In this document: positions 1-11,904 of the stretch, one piece after another
Layout of the letters: each line of letters starts with the position of its first letter
Position numbering within the stretch: the first letter of the stretch is position 1
Assembly (NCBI GenBank): GCA_043228905.1
Contig: JBHGNT010000015.1
Location: 8,928,001 to 8,992,000, forward strand
Direction of reading: 5' to 3'
Length of the DNA stretch: 64,000 bases
From: Azolla caroliniana
Taxonomy: Eukaryota > Polypodiophyta
Made by a program: the position numbers and the translations under genes
Notes under the pieces: model-generated
Told to the model about the DNA's origin: nothing
Databases searched by the model: none
What the model saw: the letters and a program-made list of their open reading frames with translations, nothing else

Positions 1-2279
1 GTTCAACTCTTCCTCGATCGGGTCGGATGGAGTCGCATCGGGCTTATACCAAGATGCCGATTCGCCGAAAACGACGTCACGACTTATCCGCACCGCTCGG
101 GTCGAAGGGTTGAAGCACTTGTACGCCTTTTTCGCGGACAAGTATCCTATGAGGATACATTCTTCTGACTTCGCGTCGGGCTCCTCTCGACTTTCGTTCG
201 GGATGCGTACATTCGCAATGCTTCCGAACACCTTGAGGTGTGAGAGGATGGGCTTCCTAACGAAGATCTCATATGGAGTAAGCTCGTGCACGCTATTTGT
301 GGTGCATCGATTCATGAGATTGACGGTCGTGTATGCCGCTTCCGCCCAATAGAAGTTCGGCATGTGCTTCTCACGCATCATGGTGCGTGCTACCTCGAGT
401 ATTTGCCGATTCTTTCTCTCGGCTACCCCGTTTTGTTGGGCAGTGTGTCGGCATGAGAATTCTCTACGAATGCCTTCACCTTGGAGGTAGGAGGTGAATT
501 GGTCGGACAAGTACTCCTTTCCTCCGTTCGATCGTAGGCATCGAATGTGGCGACCGGTTTCTTTCCCCACTTGGTTTTTGAGCCTTTGAAAGTGGGAGAG
601 CACTTCGCTCTTCTTCTTCATCAGGTATATCCACGTGTAGCGCGAGTGGTCGTTGATGAAGGTGACATAGTAGCGGTATCCACCGAGCGTCAGCATTTGA
701 GCCGGTCCCCATACGTCCAAGTGGATTATGTCAAGGAGGCCTTTGCTTGCAGAGCTCTCCTTCGGGAATGGGAGTCAATGTTGTTTGCCGAGTTGGCATG
801 CTTCACACACTCGATCGACTCGTTTCAATTCGAAGGCCGGAAGTCCGATTACGACTCCCTTTGATTGCATTCCGTGAAGCCGTTGGAGGTTTACGTGGCT
901 GATTCGCTTGTGCCACAACTCGATGTTTGTCTCAGTATTGAGACCTTTGGCGTACATGGCCGATTTTACCTCGTTCGAGTCAAGGATGAACAAGCGACCG
1001 TCTCTCCGTCCCTTGGCTATGAGTCGGCCATCTTTCTCGATGAAGCAACCTTCATTGTTGAAGCGGACTTGCATGCCTTGCTCCACGATTTGGCCGACCG
1101 AGACCAAATTCTTTGTTATTGTGGGCACGTGCAAGAAATTCTTGATGCAAGTTTGCTCGCCTTCTTTCCCGAATGGGACATCGCCAATGTGCCGAATGGG
1201 ATGCGGAGTGTCGTCTCCGGTCTCTATGTAGCCGGGTCGATCCGGTGTTCGCAAGTCGCGAAACCACTCTTGGTGCAACGTCATGTGGTGCGAGGCGCCG
1301 GCCGGAGTCTACGAACCACGCATGTTTGGAGTTGGAGGTGCTTGTAGAGTTTGTGGGATCGGAGGCCATCATAGAGTTCGCTCTATGCCTCATCTCGAAG
1401 AGTCCGCCGTAGTCCGCGTATTCCACGTTCGCGGCGTAATTTGTGAGTTGCCGGCTTGTTGAAGCCGACTCGCTTCGTGTTTTTTGGCATTCCTCTTCGT
1501 GATGGCCGATTTTGCCACAATAGTTGCACGTAGGTGGCGTCGTTCGCCGACCTTGTTCGGCATGGAAGCTCCCCCTTCTTGTGGAGGTTCCTCGATGGCT
1601 TCTGTTTCCTTGCCGAAATTGTGAATTCCCTTCGTGGGATAAGTCGAATTGACCTCTTCCGCGTCGATCTCGTCTATGGGCACCATCCGTATCGGAGAAG
1701 AGCATTTTTCCTTCCAATGTGTTGGTCTTTGGTTGAACGTGGTTTTCTTCGACCAATAGCATTGATTGGAGGTTGAAGAACGAGGGAGGGGTATCTCTCG
1801 CCAAGATTGCCGTTCTCAACGGGTTGAATCGTTGTGCGAGGCCGCCCAAGCATACTTGTACCATCTCATCCTCGTCTATGTTGACGTTGATGGAGCCAAG
1901 AGTTGTAGTCCGTCACGGACATTTCTTTTTGTCATATGTTGTTCAACTCTTGCCAAAGTTGAAGCTTGCGTGCGGATGTGTCCGCAGCGAAAATCTTCTT
2001 GAGATTTTCCCACGCCTCTTTGGGCGTCTTGGCATCACGAATGTGGCTAAGCATGTGGTCGTTTACACATATTTCCAAGCAATACATTACCCAACTCGCG
2101 CCTTGCTCCCATGTTGGGTAGTTGGCGTGTGTGGTTTCGGGTTTGTTTTCTTGTGCACCGTTGATGTAGCTCCAATACCCTTGGCCGACAAGGTATTGAT
2201 TCATCTTGTACTCCCAAGATGAATAGTTGCTTCGGTCTAGCTTTTCGCTAGGGAGTGAGCTTCCCATTTGTTTGTTCAT
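1..2279 (-). pseudogene. copia A gag-pol (gag, protease, integrase), broken
   Basis: The ATG at 2279 opens a UBN2-type gag (MGSSLPSEKLDRSNYSSWEY). A CX2CX4HX4C zinc knuckle (CNYCGKIGHHEEEC) lies near 1489-1530. The protease active site AWFVDSG is near 1303-1325. The GAG-pre-integrase domain with its histidine/cysteine pattern (ELWHKRISHVN, CEACQLGKQH) spans about 1080-775. The integrase core follows, including NGVAERKN, down to the IN tail (ISRDVVFGESASWY) at about 20-80. The frame is lost at an in-frame TGA near 1932 and by frameshifts near 1300 and 770. The RT half is outside the window. It would encode the particle protein and replication enzymes of the element; it is not functional as it stands. 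Copia N carries close relatives of the same domains. Confidence 0.88.
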
Positions 2280-2447
2280 GTTTATTGTTGTGTCTTCCGT
2301 TTTATTTTTCTTCTCTTGGTCGCGTACACGTCCTTCGTAGCGGCACTACTGTAGCGGATAGCGAATAGCCGGAATTTGTCGTCGGTGTCTCGAACACACA
2401 ATCACGAATAAGCGGTGGGCTTAGTGGATTTTGTAAACCACTCGATT

Positions 2448-2455
2448 TGATACCA
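2448..2455 (-). other. Primer-binding site of copia A
   Basis: Minus strand TGGTATCA directly follows the LTR end. It matches the start of the complement of the initiator-Met tRNA 3' end, the usual copia primer; the next bases (AATCG) deviate from the standard AGAGC. Confidence 0.8.
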
Positions 2456-2893
2456 TGTTAAGTAATTAGGTAATTAACTAGGGTTAATTAGAGACTAATT
2501 ATATGGTTACGTTAAGCAACGGAAGATTAGTATGATATGCGCGTGAGAGTGTGTGAGAGGAAGAGAGAGAGAGAGGAAGTTACACTTGAACACAAAGATA
2601 AATGGGGGACGATTACTATATTGAAAAGTGTCATCAACATACAAAAATACCCACAATGAGGTATATATACAACCCATGTGCAAAGGTGCACATGTGTGGG
2701 TAGAACATAGGTACTATTGTGTAAGTCCTACATTAAATGTACTAAGGAGTGGAGGATCTAGAATATCCCACTTAAGTACAAGGTCCTATTTAAAGGCTTA
2801 AGGTCAACACATTAACTAGATTCGATCTAGGTAACTACTAAGTTACATGTGTTGACTAACTAGATTAAACTAGTTGAGCTTGATATCTCAACA
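2456..2893 (-). repeat. 5' LTR of copia A
   Basis: On the minus strand it starts TGTTGAGATATCAAG and ends TTAACA directly before the primer-binding site, giving TGTT...AACA ends. Length is 438 bp. A TATA-like GTATATATAC lies near 2660-2669, a plausible promoter TATA box. Boundaries come from the TG/CA ends and the adjacent primer site, since the other LTR is not in the window. Confidence 0.85.
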
Positions 2894-3054
2894 CTATCTT
2901 TAGTTTTCATGCACACTGCATGTGCATGATTAGCTTTCTATCTCATCTTTTCTTTGAACTCCAATGTCTCTGCATGAATAACTTTTTGTACCATGCATGT
3001 CTAGAATATTTACATGGAATAAAATTTAGTATAACTTTAAAACTCATAATACGC

Positions 3055-3112
3055 TAGTATAATGATAAGGCTTAACATTATTAACATGGAGGTGCAAGGT
3101 TCGAATCTTGCC
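3055..3112 (+). other. tRNA-like sequence, possible SINE head or tRNA pseudogene
   Basis: TAGTATAATGATAAGGC (3055-3071) resembles the A box and D arm of Asp- or Gly-type tRNAs. GGTTCGAATC (3098-3107) is a near-perfect B box about 43 bases on, which is tRNA spacing. GCAAG and CTTGC around the B box can pair as a T-arm stem. The acceptor ends do not pair and the anticodon arm is not convincing, so this is not a working tRNA. A tRNA-derived SINE or pol III relic is the likely reading. Confidence 0.4.
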
Positions 3113-3130
3113 CTATGCATGTAATATATA

Positions 3131-3345
3131 ATTTTATACTTTCTTCTATTTACAAATATGTCTCTTCATCTGGGTCTCGCTGACCTTCTTCATCCGGCTC
3201 TTGCCGGTTCTGCTTCATCCGGTTCTCGCAGGTTTTCTTTATCCGGTTCTTACCGGATCCTCCTTACCGGTCCTCTTCGTCCGTTTCTCACCGACTCTCA
3301 CCGGCCTTCTTCCTTCCGGTTCTCACTGGGTACTCCATATCCTAT
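3131..3345 (-). repeat. Degenerate LTR fragment related to copia G/I LTRs
   Basis: The stretch has a tttatac motif, then ctatttacaaatatgtctcttcatc, then several loosely repeated ccggttctcac-like units and gggtactcc. The same order occurs in the LTRs of G (from about 13015 and 15730). The repeats are much more diverged here and both LTR ends are missing. Confidence 0.5.
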
Positions 3346-3449
3346 CCGAAGAAACCAAAAATGTAATTTTTCACGTAGTGTGCGAATTACACTACAACGG
3401 CAGTTGTGGCGGTAATTTCTCCGTCAGCGGCTTTGGCGGATTTGACTCT

Positions 3450-6180
3450 GGTTGACTCGTCCCGGCCTTGTCTCCGTCCGGTCCTTGCCCCGGTGATGGC
3501 TCCTCATCTCTGAGGTTGACGGTCGCCACTTGCTTTGCTTCTTCTTTTCGAAGCCTGGTCTGCTCATAGCTTTCAAACTAGATTTGAGCATCCAGTCGAT
3601 CATCGTCCAACTGTGCTACCAGTTGTCGGACCACTCACTGTTGATTGTTCCTCCGCCAGAGTTACAAAATCTTTTGCTAACTCATCTCTTACGACGGTGA
3701 AGTTGTCCTCTGTTAGCATGTTGCAGTCGTCGCCATCCTTCTGCCGGTTTTCTGCGTCAGCCCTTAGCAACTGGAGCTCAGCTGTGTGATTTGCCCATTT
3801 GTCCCACCATTGCGTAGAGCTTTCGTCAATCAAGAATTTGGTCTTGTTCCTCCATGCCTAGACAATGAACTAGATCCGCTCAAGTCCCATCTTTGATTTG
3901 TCCTCCACGGCTTGCCATTTGTCCTTCAATTGCTTGATTAGCGCCACCGTGTCTACCTCCTACTCCCGGTAATGTGATAATTGGTGTTGGTAGCTATTCT
4001 GCAACCTCTGCAATACCATTGTCGCTCTTTCCTTCTCTTCATAATGCTGCTTATGGAGCTCCATATATTCTTGCACGGCTTCCTCCAGCAGCCTGGTTCT
4101 TTCAGCCCGTTCCTCCGCTAGCGCCGTCTCAGCTCGATGCACCTCCTGTCGGAGCTCTGCCATCTTCTCCTGCTGGTTCTTATGCTCCGTATCTAGATGC
4201 TTGTAGTCTCGGTGCAGGTGCTCAAAATCATCAGTCTTCTACTTCAGCTTCTGGTTGAGTTGCTGGAGAGCACAGTCTTCCCGATCCTGCTGTTGACGGA
4301 GTTCTTCTTTAAGTCTTTCAATCTCCGTTTCCGCCATCCATCGCAACTTCTCCTTTTGTTGCAGCACTTTCTCTTTCTCCTCCTTAAGCTGGTCATATGC
4401 TTGATGTCCTTTCCGCAAATTGTCTTCTACCTAGCGGAGGTTCTCAGCAGTCTTCCTTTGTTCTTCTTCTACCGCTTTTTTCAAGTCCCTTTCTCGGGTG
4501 TGTAATGCTTCTTGTGCGCCCTGCCCTGTTCATCTTTCAATTTAGCAAGCTCTTTTGCTTGCGCTGGCACTATCTCTGGGACTAGTTCCGTCTTCGGGGT
4601 CTTATTGCTATGTACAGTTGCCGGTGTTTCTATATTCTGTACATCTACCAGAGTCACCGGTGCTTGGATCGTTGGTCCAGTTAAGGCCATTTTGGCCAAT
4701 TCTTGTGTGGCCGTCCAAGTCTTGTTTTAGGCTCTGGATCCTTGACCGGGCTGTCTCTAGTTCTCCGATTGTGACGAGCAACCGGTCCATCTGCGCTTTC
4801 TTTTCCGTCTCTATGTAGTGCACCACTCCGACAATCTGTTCTCCAATCCACCGTAGCCATTGGCTGTCGGTGCCCTATTGTTGCGTCTGCCTGGAGGGTT
4901 GGCTGTTGGTGTCGCTGACCAGTGGTCGGTTTTGTCCGGTTGTGTCGAGCTGCAACTCTGTCTCTGGTTGGTGACCACTTTGCCGTTCTGGTTCCGGTTG
5001 CGGCTCCGTTGGCCGCCCCGCCTCTGATTGCTCTTGACCTGCCAGTGGGGTAGGCAACTGTACTTCCAGCGCTTGCAATTCGGGTCTTGCCGTATCCTGA
5101 CCCGCCGGTATAGTTTGTTGTGCAGGGAGCTCTGTGACCGGTTTTGTCCGAACCGGTTCCGGTTCCACCCTTGGTGCGGCATGCTTAGTGCGGGGTAGAG
5201 GCGTTCCATCCTTCTTTGGGTCCGAACACTCCCCGGCCTGTTCGGAGGTGCTTGCCTTCTGGCACCGCTGGAGGTGCTCTAACGGTTCCTCCTCCGCTTC
5301 CTCCTCCTGAGTCCCGATGTTGATTTTTGCTGCCAAGGGGTCCGACTCTTGCTGAACCGGTCGGTGAAGTTTGATCTTGATTGGCCGTGCCGGTGGCTCC
5401 TGCTACGTTTCCGCCTACCGCTTCCTATTGGCGCGCTCCTTTGCCGCCTGGTCCGAGTCGGCCGCCTTCCCTTTGGTTGCCTTAGAGGCCAACAATTGCT
5501 GCCATTTTCGGGGTACCTTCGGTTGTTCTTCCCCGCTTCGTGGTCTTGACGGGCTCGATAGGTGGTGCCAATAGGGTGAGCCATTGCGCCACTGCCATCC
5601 ATATCTTCCGACCCTCCTTGCCTCTTACAGAGTCGATGGCTGCACAGAGGCCATCCGCAATCAGTACCGGCCAGTCCACCTTCACGCCTTCATATGTTGC
5701 AATGATTAAGTCGGCCCGGTTCTTAGGCATGCACGAAGGTCGAGGGTATACATGTCTAAATTCATGGAGCACACGGGCAATCTCTCGAAATAATGGATCT
5801 TCGCCGCCCTGTGTCCGGTAGGCCTTGCTGACTAGAGAGTATTCCCCAAAATATTTCTGGAGTTGGTTCAGGGCAGGGTTGGCGATAGTGAAGATGCCCC
5901 CTTCCGGAAGGCCAATCAAAGCATGGATGGCCTCCTCCGTGATTAGTTCCGTGTCAATTTCCTTTACTATCTTCTCCGCCTCCCGGTGTGGTGGCGCCTC
6001 CATGATTGTGAGGAAACCTTCTAACCCGTGTTGCCTTAGCCACTTCCTGGCTACTTCTGAGAGTGCTTGGTAGTCCATGGCTTCTTCGAGGTCGGTGAGC
6101 GCTGGTGAGGGGTGTGTTTGAGGAGGCTCTGTGTTCTTGGGCTCGCGTCTGATGATCTTCAATCGCCTGTGCTCGTTTGT
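3450..6180 (-). pseudogene. gypsy C extra ORF (globular domain plus coiled coil), broken
   Basis: 6162-5482 encodes the N-terminal domain: LSEVARKWLRQHGLEGFLTI, TEEAIHALIGLPEGGIF, QKYFGEYSLVSKAYRTQGGE, YPRP, VDWPVLIADGLCAAID and WMAVAQWLTLLAPP. 5336-4875 is an acidic and then P/Q/E-rich linker. 4826-3960 in several frames is a coiled coil (ELETARSRIQSLKQDLD). 3833-3600 keeps the WWDKWANHTAELQLLRADAENR module. The plausible start is the ATG of MDYQALSEVARKW near 6078. I do not recognise the family. In position it recalls the extra ORFs of Tat/Ogre or the env-like ORFs of Athila elements, but I see no signal peptide or membrane segment. Confidence 0.75.
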
Positions 6181-6712
6181 GCTCCTCTATTCGCGAAATG
6201 TGAAGGCTTCCATGCAGTGGGAGTTTTCTTGCTACATGTTGGTGCCTTTTTTCTGACTCGCGCATGTGCACGTCGTGTATTAAAATAGAATAATGTGCCT
6301 TGTGGCATCGGTTTAATATCCTATTAATAGTCCACTACGTACCTTTTCAAAGTGCATGTTCACTCCTTGTTCTTGCATGTGTCCGTTCACACCTCACCCT
6401 TGCATGATTTACTTTGATTGATTTTATTTTATTTTATTTTATTTATATTTTATTTATTTATTTATTTATTTATTGTTAAAATTGATTGGTTAATTTGCAT
6501 CCGGTCCCATTGGACCCCCTATCAAAATTGTGGGACTTGCTGGCCATGGGACTACCCGCCGTTGCGTCGTTCTTGCTGTTTGCCGGCTCGTGCTCCCTCT
6601 TGCCGATTGTGAATTGTGTTGCCGTTTCATCCAACTTACCGGTGTCTGGTTCTGTGTCAGCATTTACTTGTTCAAATGGGTTTCTTGGCATGGGTCCATT
6701 GTATGGTTTGAG
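6181..6712 (-). promoter_or_regulatory. Spacer between pol and extra ORF in gypsy C
   Basis: The pol frame trails off as MPRNPFEQ... to about 6480. An A-rich tract on the minus strand (TTTAT/ATTT units on the plus strand, 6416-6478) follows. A block shared with F, J and K is at about 6255-6345: AAAAGGTACGTAGTGG (6333-6347) and the core ACACGACGTGCACATGCGCG (about 6261-6280). Shared non-coding sequence in four copies suggests a cis element such as an internal promoter or a splice site. This is inference. Confidence 0.45.
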
Positions 6713-9276
6713 TCAGAACCCATTTACCCATTTACCCAAAACCTCGCCGGCGAGTGTCCCTAACTGGTACGAACCATTGAACTCACGCGTAATCCAGTAT
6801 GGTCCGGTCCACCGAAACCGTAGCTTCCCTGGCATCTTACCCATCCGGGTCTTGAATACTAGTACTGGCTTACCGATTCCAAACATCTTTTCGTTCCCTT
6901 TTCGGTGACGATCCACGTACGCTTTCCTTCGCCATTGTTCTAGTTCTAGGTGCATGATGTTGGCTAGCCGGTGTTCTTCCAATTCGCATAGTGCTGCTAA
7001 CCCGATAGCTTCTAATTCCTTCTCATTTAGGTGTTCCCGAATCTGTATTCGTAAACTCGGTACCTGGAACTCGACCGGCATCACTGCTTCCAATCCGAAT
7101 GCTAGGTGAAACGGTGTTGTGCGGATACTTGTCTTATATGCCGTTTGGTAGGCTCAGAGTGCATTGTGTAGCTTTGTATCCCAATCTGTCCGGTTCTCAT
7201 TGACGATTTTGCGAAGGATGTTCTGCAGTATTTTATTTGTTGACTCGGCTAATCCGTTGGCTTGCAGATAATAGGGAGTGATCCGTTTGTGCACAACCGC
7301 ATAAAATGTCGTCAAACTTTCCACTACTTGCCCTAAGAAGTGCCCACCTTGGTCACTTATTAACTCTATTGGACATCCATACTGGCACCAGATGTATTCA
7401 TATAAAAAATTTTCCGTGGATGCCGCGATGTTGTCACGTAGTGCTTTGGCTTCCACCCATTTTGTGCATATAATCCGTAGCTACTATTACGTACCGGTTG
7501 CCGGTTCTCATTGCTGGTGGTTTGAATGGACCGACAAAATCTAGCCCCCATTTCTGAAATGGTTCTAATGGTAGCACGGGCTGGTGAGGCATCCTGGCTT
7601 GTTCGGTTGGTTGGCCCATTTGCTGACATAGGTCGCATTCTTTAGCGTACCAGACTGCATCCTTCAATGTTGTTGGCCACCATAGTCCACTCTGCCATAT
7701 TTTCCTTGCCGTAGCGTCTCCGGCATAATGTTCTCCAGCCACTCGTAGTGTGCTTCGTGTAATATTATTTCCTTTTCGTCGTTGCGTATTGCACGCCACC
7801 ATATTCCATCTACGCCTTTGTGGTACAGTGTGTCCTGTAATAGACAGAAGTGTCGGCTTTGAACCGCTAAGCGTTTCCTTTCATCTCTATTCATCTCCTC
7901 CGGAGGTAAGCCGATGCTCAAAAATTGGTGCATGTTGGTGAACCACTTGTCTTCCTCTGCGACCGTACCATCCGTTGCCGTTTCTGTTGTAACTCTGAAC
8001 AATTCTGCATCCGGAAAGTCGTCTAGGATGCCGTCACCGGTTTCGCCGGAATCTAACCGGCTCAAATAGTCTGCTACCGCATGTTGTATGCCGGGTCGGT
8101 GGAATATCTCGAACTCAAATTCTTGTAATAGTAACGTCCACTGGGCAAGTTTACCAGTGAGTGATGCTTTGGACACCAAGTAGAGGAGCGCCGAATGATC
8201 TACGTGAAGGAAAATTTCCTTCCCAACAGATAGTGTCTAAACTTGGTGACACTGTAGATCATACCGAAGGCCTCCCTTTCTGTTGTGGAATAATTACGTT
8301 ATGCTTGGGACAACTTCCGACTAGCATAATACACTGGCCGGTACCATTTCGGTTCTGTAAGTTGCATAAGCGCGCTCCTGATTGCGATGTCGGACGTGTC
8401 AACGAACACATGGAACTCTTTAGACCAATCTGGAGGTTGCACCACCGGCGCTTGTGACAACAATACTTTTAGTGCCCGATAAGCCTTGTCTTTTGTGTCC
8501 GTCCATTGGAACGGTGTCCGATGTACCACGGCATGTAATGGTGTAGCCAGGTCTGCCAGATACCAGAGCATTCGGCTATGCCACTGAATCTGTCCTAAGA
8601 ACCGGCTTAATGCCTTTGCCGTGGTTAGTGCCGGTGCCTCCAAAATAGCTTTGACCTTGTCCGGATCTACTGCAATACCGTCCTTGCTCACGATGTGGCC
8701 AAGTAATGCTCCGCTGGCCACTCCGAACACGCATTTTTCCAGGTTCAGGCTTAGTCGGTAAACCCTACATTTCTCCAAACATAGTCGGAGGTGCTGAAGG
8801 TGTTCCTCTTTCCGGCTATAGACAACGAAGTCATCCAAGAACACCTGCATGAATGCCGGAATGAATTCTCCGAAAATCACCATGATGATCTGTTGGAAGG
8901 TTGTCGGCGCCGTTTTCAGTCCGAACATCATCACTACGGCAACAAAGACTCCCCATTCGGTGACAAAAGCGGTTTTCTCCTGGTCGGCTGGGTGCATCCG
9001 GATCTGATTATAGCCGATGAAACCATCCAAAAAACTGTACACCTCATGACCGGCGACCGTATTCAGGACTCCATTTGTGAATGGAATTGGGAAGACATCT
9101 GTTACCATAGTCGCATTTAATTTCCAGTAGTCGACGCAAACTCTTATCTTACCGTTCTTTTTCGGTACTACGACTATCGGACTGAGCCATGTGGCTTTCT
9201 TTACCGGTCGGATGAAGCCAACCCTTAGCAACTTGTCGATTTCTTCTTTGACTTTTGTTGCGTAATTCGGGTTCAT
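6713..9276 (-). pseudogene. gypsy C reverse transcriptase, RNase H and integrase, broken
   Basis: 9276-8299 holds RT: MNPNYATKVKEEIDKLL, RVCVDYWKLN, the catalytic FLDDFVVYSR, then the start of RNase H (FHVFVDTSDIAI). 8179-7664 continues RNase H and the integrase zinc-binding region. 7802-7154 carries the integrase core ([28 protein letters not shown] supply D, D and E). 7093-6713 is the C-terminal module with FRWTGPYW (GPY motif). Unlike F, the RT entry ATWLSPIVVVPKK is in one frame here, which shows that the F break is a mutation. Stops and shifts near 8290, 7660 and 7150 disable it. Confidence 0.9.
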
Positions 9277-9339
9277 CTGGTAACGTCATTGCGCTACCGG
9301 TTTGGCATCTTTACTCAGATGTATCTGGTATTGATACAA

Positions 9340-10416
9340 CTAAGGATTGAGTCCCTGCATGTCCTCATCGGACCAGGCGAACACATTGCGAAATTCTTTT
9401 AGGAGTGTGATCATTGCCATTCTATTCGCCGGGGTCATTTCCTTGGCGATGGGCACCGGTCTTGCGTCCTCTGTGGTACCTAGGTTTACCTCTTCTAGTT
9501 GGGATGCTTTCACGCGCTGCGACACTGCCATTTCTCTTTCTAATGCTTCTTGTGCTTGCCGTAATTCCCGGATTGCTTCTTTATTCGGTTCCTCTTCGGG
9601 CCCGTCCGGTTGCAGTATGTACGGTGATACTGCTTCGGCTACATCAATCTCGAGCAGAGGTACAATATTCGGATTTTATTGTAAGTATTGATCGACCTCT
9701 TCGTCCGCCAATCCTTCCAGCATGTTGACACATTCCCCATATAGCGGCGTCGATTCCTTGCCGGTACCGGACCGTGGTTGAGTCGGTACTCGCACTTTCG
9801 TTTTTCCACGCCAGAACGTAATGATATTCTTCCTCCAGTTTTGCTTGATGTGTGTTGTTTTTAACCAAGGGTGTCCCAACAATAGTGGGTAAGCTCCCTG
9901 AGCCTGTAGCTGGAGAACTACTGCGGAAATGCGAAATGTGCGACCCCCGATGGTCACTTCCAGATCACATATTAATCTGGTCGGCCGTACTGAGCTTGTG
10001 TCAGCCATCCGAAACCAAAACGGGCATGGTTCCAAGTCATGGATTCCTAGAGTGCTACACGTTTGGACACTGATCATGTTCACGTCGGATCCTCCATCGA
10101 TAAAGTTGCCGGGTAGCTCTTTTCCTTTCACGATGGCTGTGATTGTCGGAGTGCTCGTGTCTACCATTGCCAGTCCTTCCTCCAGATTTGAAAAGAATGC
10201 GGGAGCCGGTGGCGTGTCGGCTGTCGTCCTTCCTGTCTTCAGTCCTTCCGTGAAGCGTGGTACCAGTTGCAATAGCCAGCCTAACAGCAACGTTATTTGG
10301 CATTCTTGTAACGCCTGCCATGTTGGGTTTTCGGGTTGCCCCGGGCCGGTGAGCTCGTCGGCATTCTCCTTTTGTTGTTCGAGCTCTGCCGCATTCCACT
10401 CGTTTGCCTTCTTCAC
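9340..10416 (-). pseudogene. gypsy C protease region, broken
   Basis: The frame 10416-9676 contains the aspartic protease signature FIDGGSDVNMIS and the flap-to-core segment ending AYPLLLGHPWLKT. The active site is D-G-G-S rather than the usual D-[ST]-G, as in F. A stop at about 9676 (QYLQ then stop) separates it from the linker 9531-9340 that leads to RT and keeps the AWSDEDMQGL motif seen upstream of gypsy RT. It would cleave the Gag-Pol polyprotein. F is the intact reference for this reading. Confidence 0.83.
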
Positions 10417-10479
10417 CCATTCGGTTGCCTGCTTCCGGATGGCTTCTTGTAGTGACTTGTTGTAAGTCCGCGACTTCCG

Positions 10480-11849
10480 CGTCTACCATGTTCACCGTTG
10501 GTCGCTTGTCGTAGCTCTTCGCCAGACATTGGTTACTATAGTGGCCTTCTTACCGGCAATAATAGCAGTACGCTTTCCGGGTGTTGCTGGATTCGGCGTT
10601 TGTGCTTAGTTGAGGTCCAGTGCTAAGTGCTTGGTTTTGGTCCGGTTGGCTGCTTGGAGCGCCCTTTTCCGGTTCCCGTGGATGACCCCCCTTTTTGTTG
10701 AAATGACGTTTCTTGTTGAAATTCTTTTTGTTTCGGTAACCATGACGGGGCTGGTCGTCATACTTGCCATAGTCGTCCCGTCGTTGGTTGTAACTAGGGG
10801 AGTGATCTCGGTTATATCTCTCGTACCATCCATTATAGTCCCGGTATCTATCCTGTCTGTCATACCGGTCATAAGCGTCTCTTCGATCGCTGTACCGGAC
10901 ATCTTGTGCTGGCTGGTAGCGCTCCTCTCGCCGCCAGCGTTCTTCTTCTTCCTCCCGGTTGCTTCGTGGTTCAACCTGCCGAACCGGTGGTGCTTGTCGA
11001 TTTAACAAGTTATACTCACACCGTTCCATTGTGTGACTTCTGGAGTGGCAGAGCAAGCATTGGGAACGCATGGTGCATTTCAGCGCCGAATGTTCGGCAT
11101 TCAAGCATGCCGTACATTGAATTGCGTGCCGGAAACGGAGGTCCTCATCTGTCGGTAGTGCACGCTAAAGTGCACCCATGGTTAGCCATGAACTTGAGTT
11201 TTCCATTTCTCGAACTCGGTCGATCACTTGATCTATGCTGTTGGTGCGGAAATCAATCACGGTGCACACCGTTCGTAAGGGTTCCTGGAGTGCTGCTAAG
11301 AATATGGCCTTTGTTTCTTCCTCTGGTGGTGTCTGGTTGAGTTGTCTATGGATCCGCTGGAACCAGATGACAAACTATTGAATGTTCTTTGTTGGTTCCT
11401 GCCGGATACTATAAAATAAGCCTACCATTTCCCGTTGGTCCATCTCCTTGTGAAAGAAATGCAAGAATTTTGTCTTTAATGTTTCAAACGTGGGGATGGT
11501 GTTGGGATCTTGTGTTCGGTGCCATCTGGCGGCCGGTCCCTCTAGGGTGATGCCGAACTCTGCCCTTTTTGAGCATTCCTCTTCGGCTACATTTAAGCGT
11601 TGGGACACATGGTTTGCCTCCCAGGTTTGCTGAAACACATGGACGTGGGCTTCCGCGTCCGGATCATCCTGGTATCTAGTCATTTTGTTGTAAACGAAGT
11701 GACTCCTTGGCCACTCTCCGGATCACTTTGGAAAATGAGCGATCCGCTCTAATTTCTTCTACCGCTTGTTGGAAAGCCTCTCGCTTCCTCAGCCGTTCAG
11801 CAAGTCTCCTTGCTCGCTCCGTAACCGGGTCGTTTGTTGGTCTCGTCAT
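10480..11849 (-). pseudogene. gypsy C gag, broken
   Basis: The ATG at 11849 opens MTRPTNDPVTERARRLAER, matching the F gag start. A retrotransposon gag domain (DDPDAEAHVHVFQQTWEANH ... FLHFFHKE) follows at 11683-11375. Zinc-knuckle sequence (CLLCHSRSHTMERC) and an R/Y/D-rich segment lie at 11104-10600. A further knuckle, CYYC..., is cut by TAA where F has a lysine-glutamine pair. Compared with F, C lacks the acidic proline/glutamate-rich linker of roughly 160 residues between the N-terminal helix and the gag domain. It would form the virus-like particle. Several frame breaks rule out a complete protein. Confidence 0.85.
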
Positions 11850-11904
11850 CCATTCCCGTCGATGTTCGCTGCGCTTGTGCAAGAATCGTGGTCGCTAAAA
11901 GCTG

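Larger units (their letters stand above)
1..2893 (-). mobile_element. Ty1/copia retrotransposon A, 5' part
   Basis: Seen: reading the minus strand, an LTR (2893 to 2456), a Met-type primer-binding site, a gag start, a zinc knuckle, a protease motif, a GAG-pre-integrase domain and an integrase follow in copia order. Integrase precedes reverse transcriptase in this order, which defines copia. The RT/RNase H part and the 3' LTR lie beyond the left edge, so the far target-site duplication cannot be tested. The base after the LTR is 2894, followed by ctatc. Confidence 0.93.
2894..3449. other. Spacer between copia A and gypsy C
   Basis: No gene is visible. The first 150 bases are AT-rich unique-looking sequence with repeated TGCATG motifs. 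A tRNA-like stretch is at 3055-3112 and a worn LTR piece at 3131-3345. The last 100 bases hold no feature I can name; the 3' LTR expected for gypsy C is not recognisable here, so C appears truncated on this side. Confidence 0.5.

Noticed and set aside
547-1347. Plus-strand frames of 105 to 160 residues
   Set aside because: They are antisense shadows of the copia A integrase and protease region; no motif.
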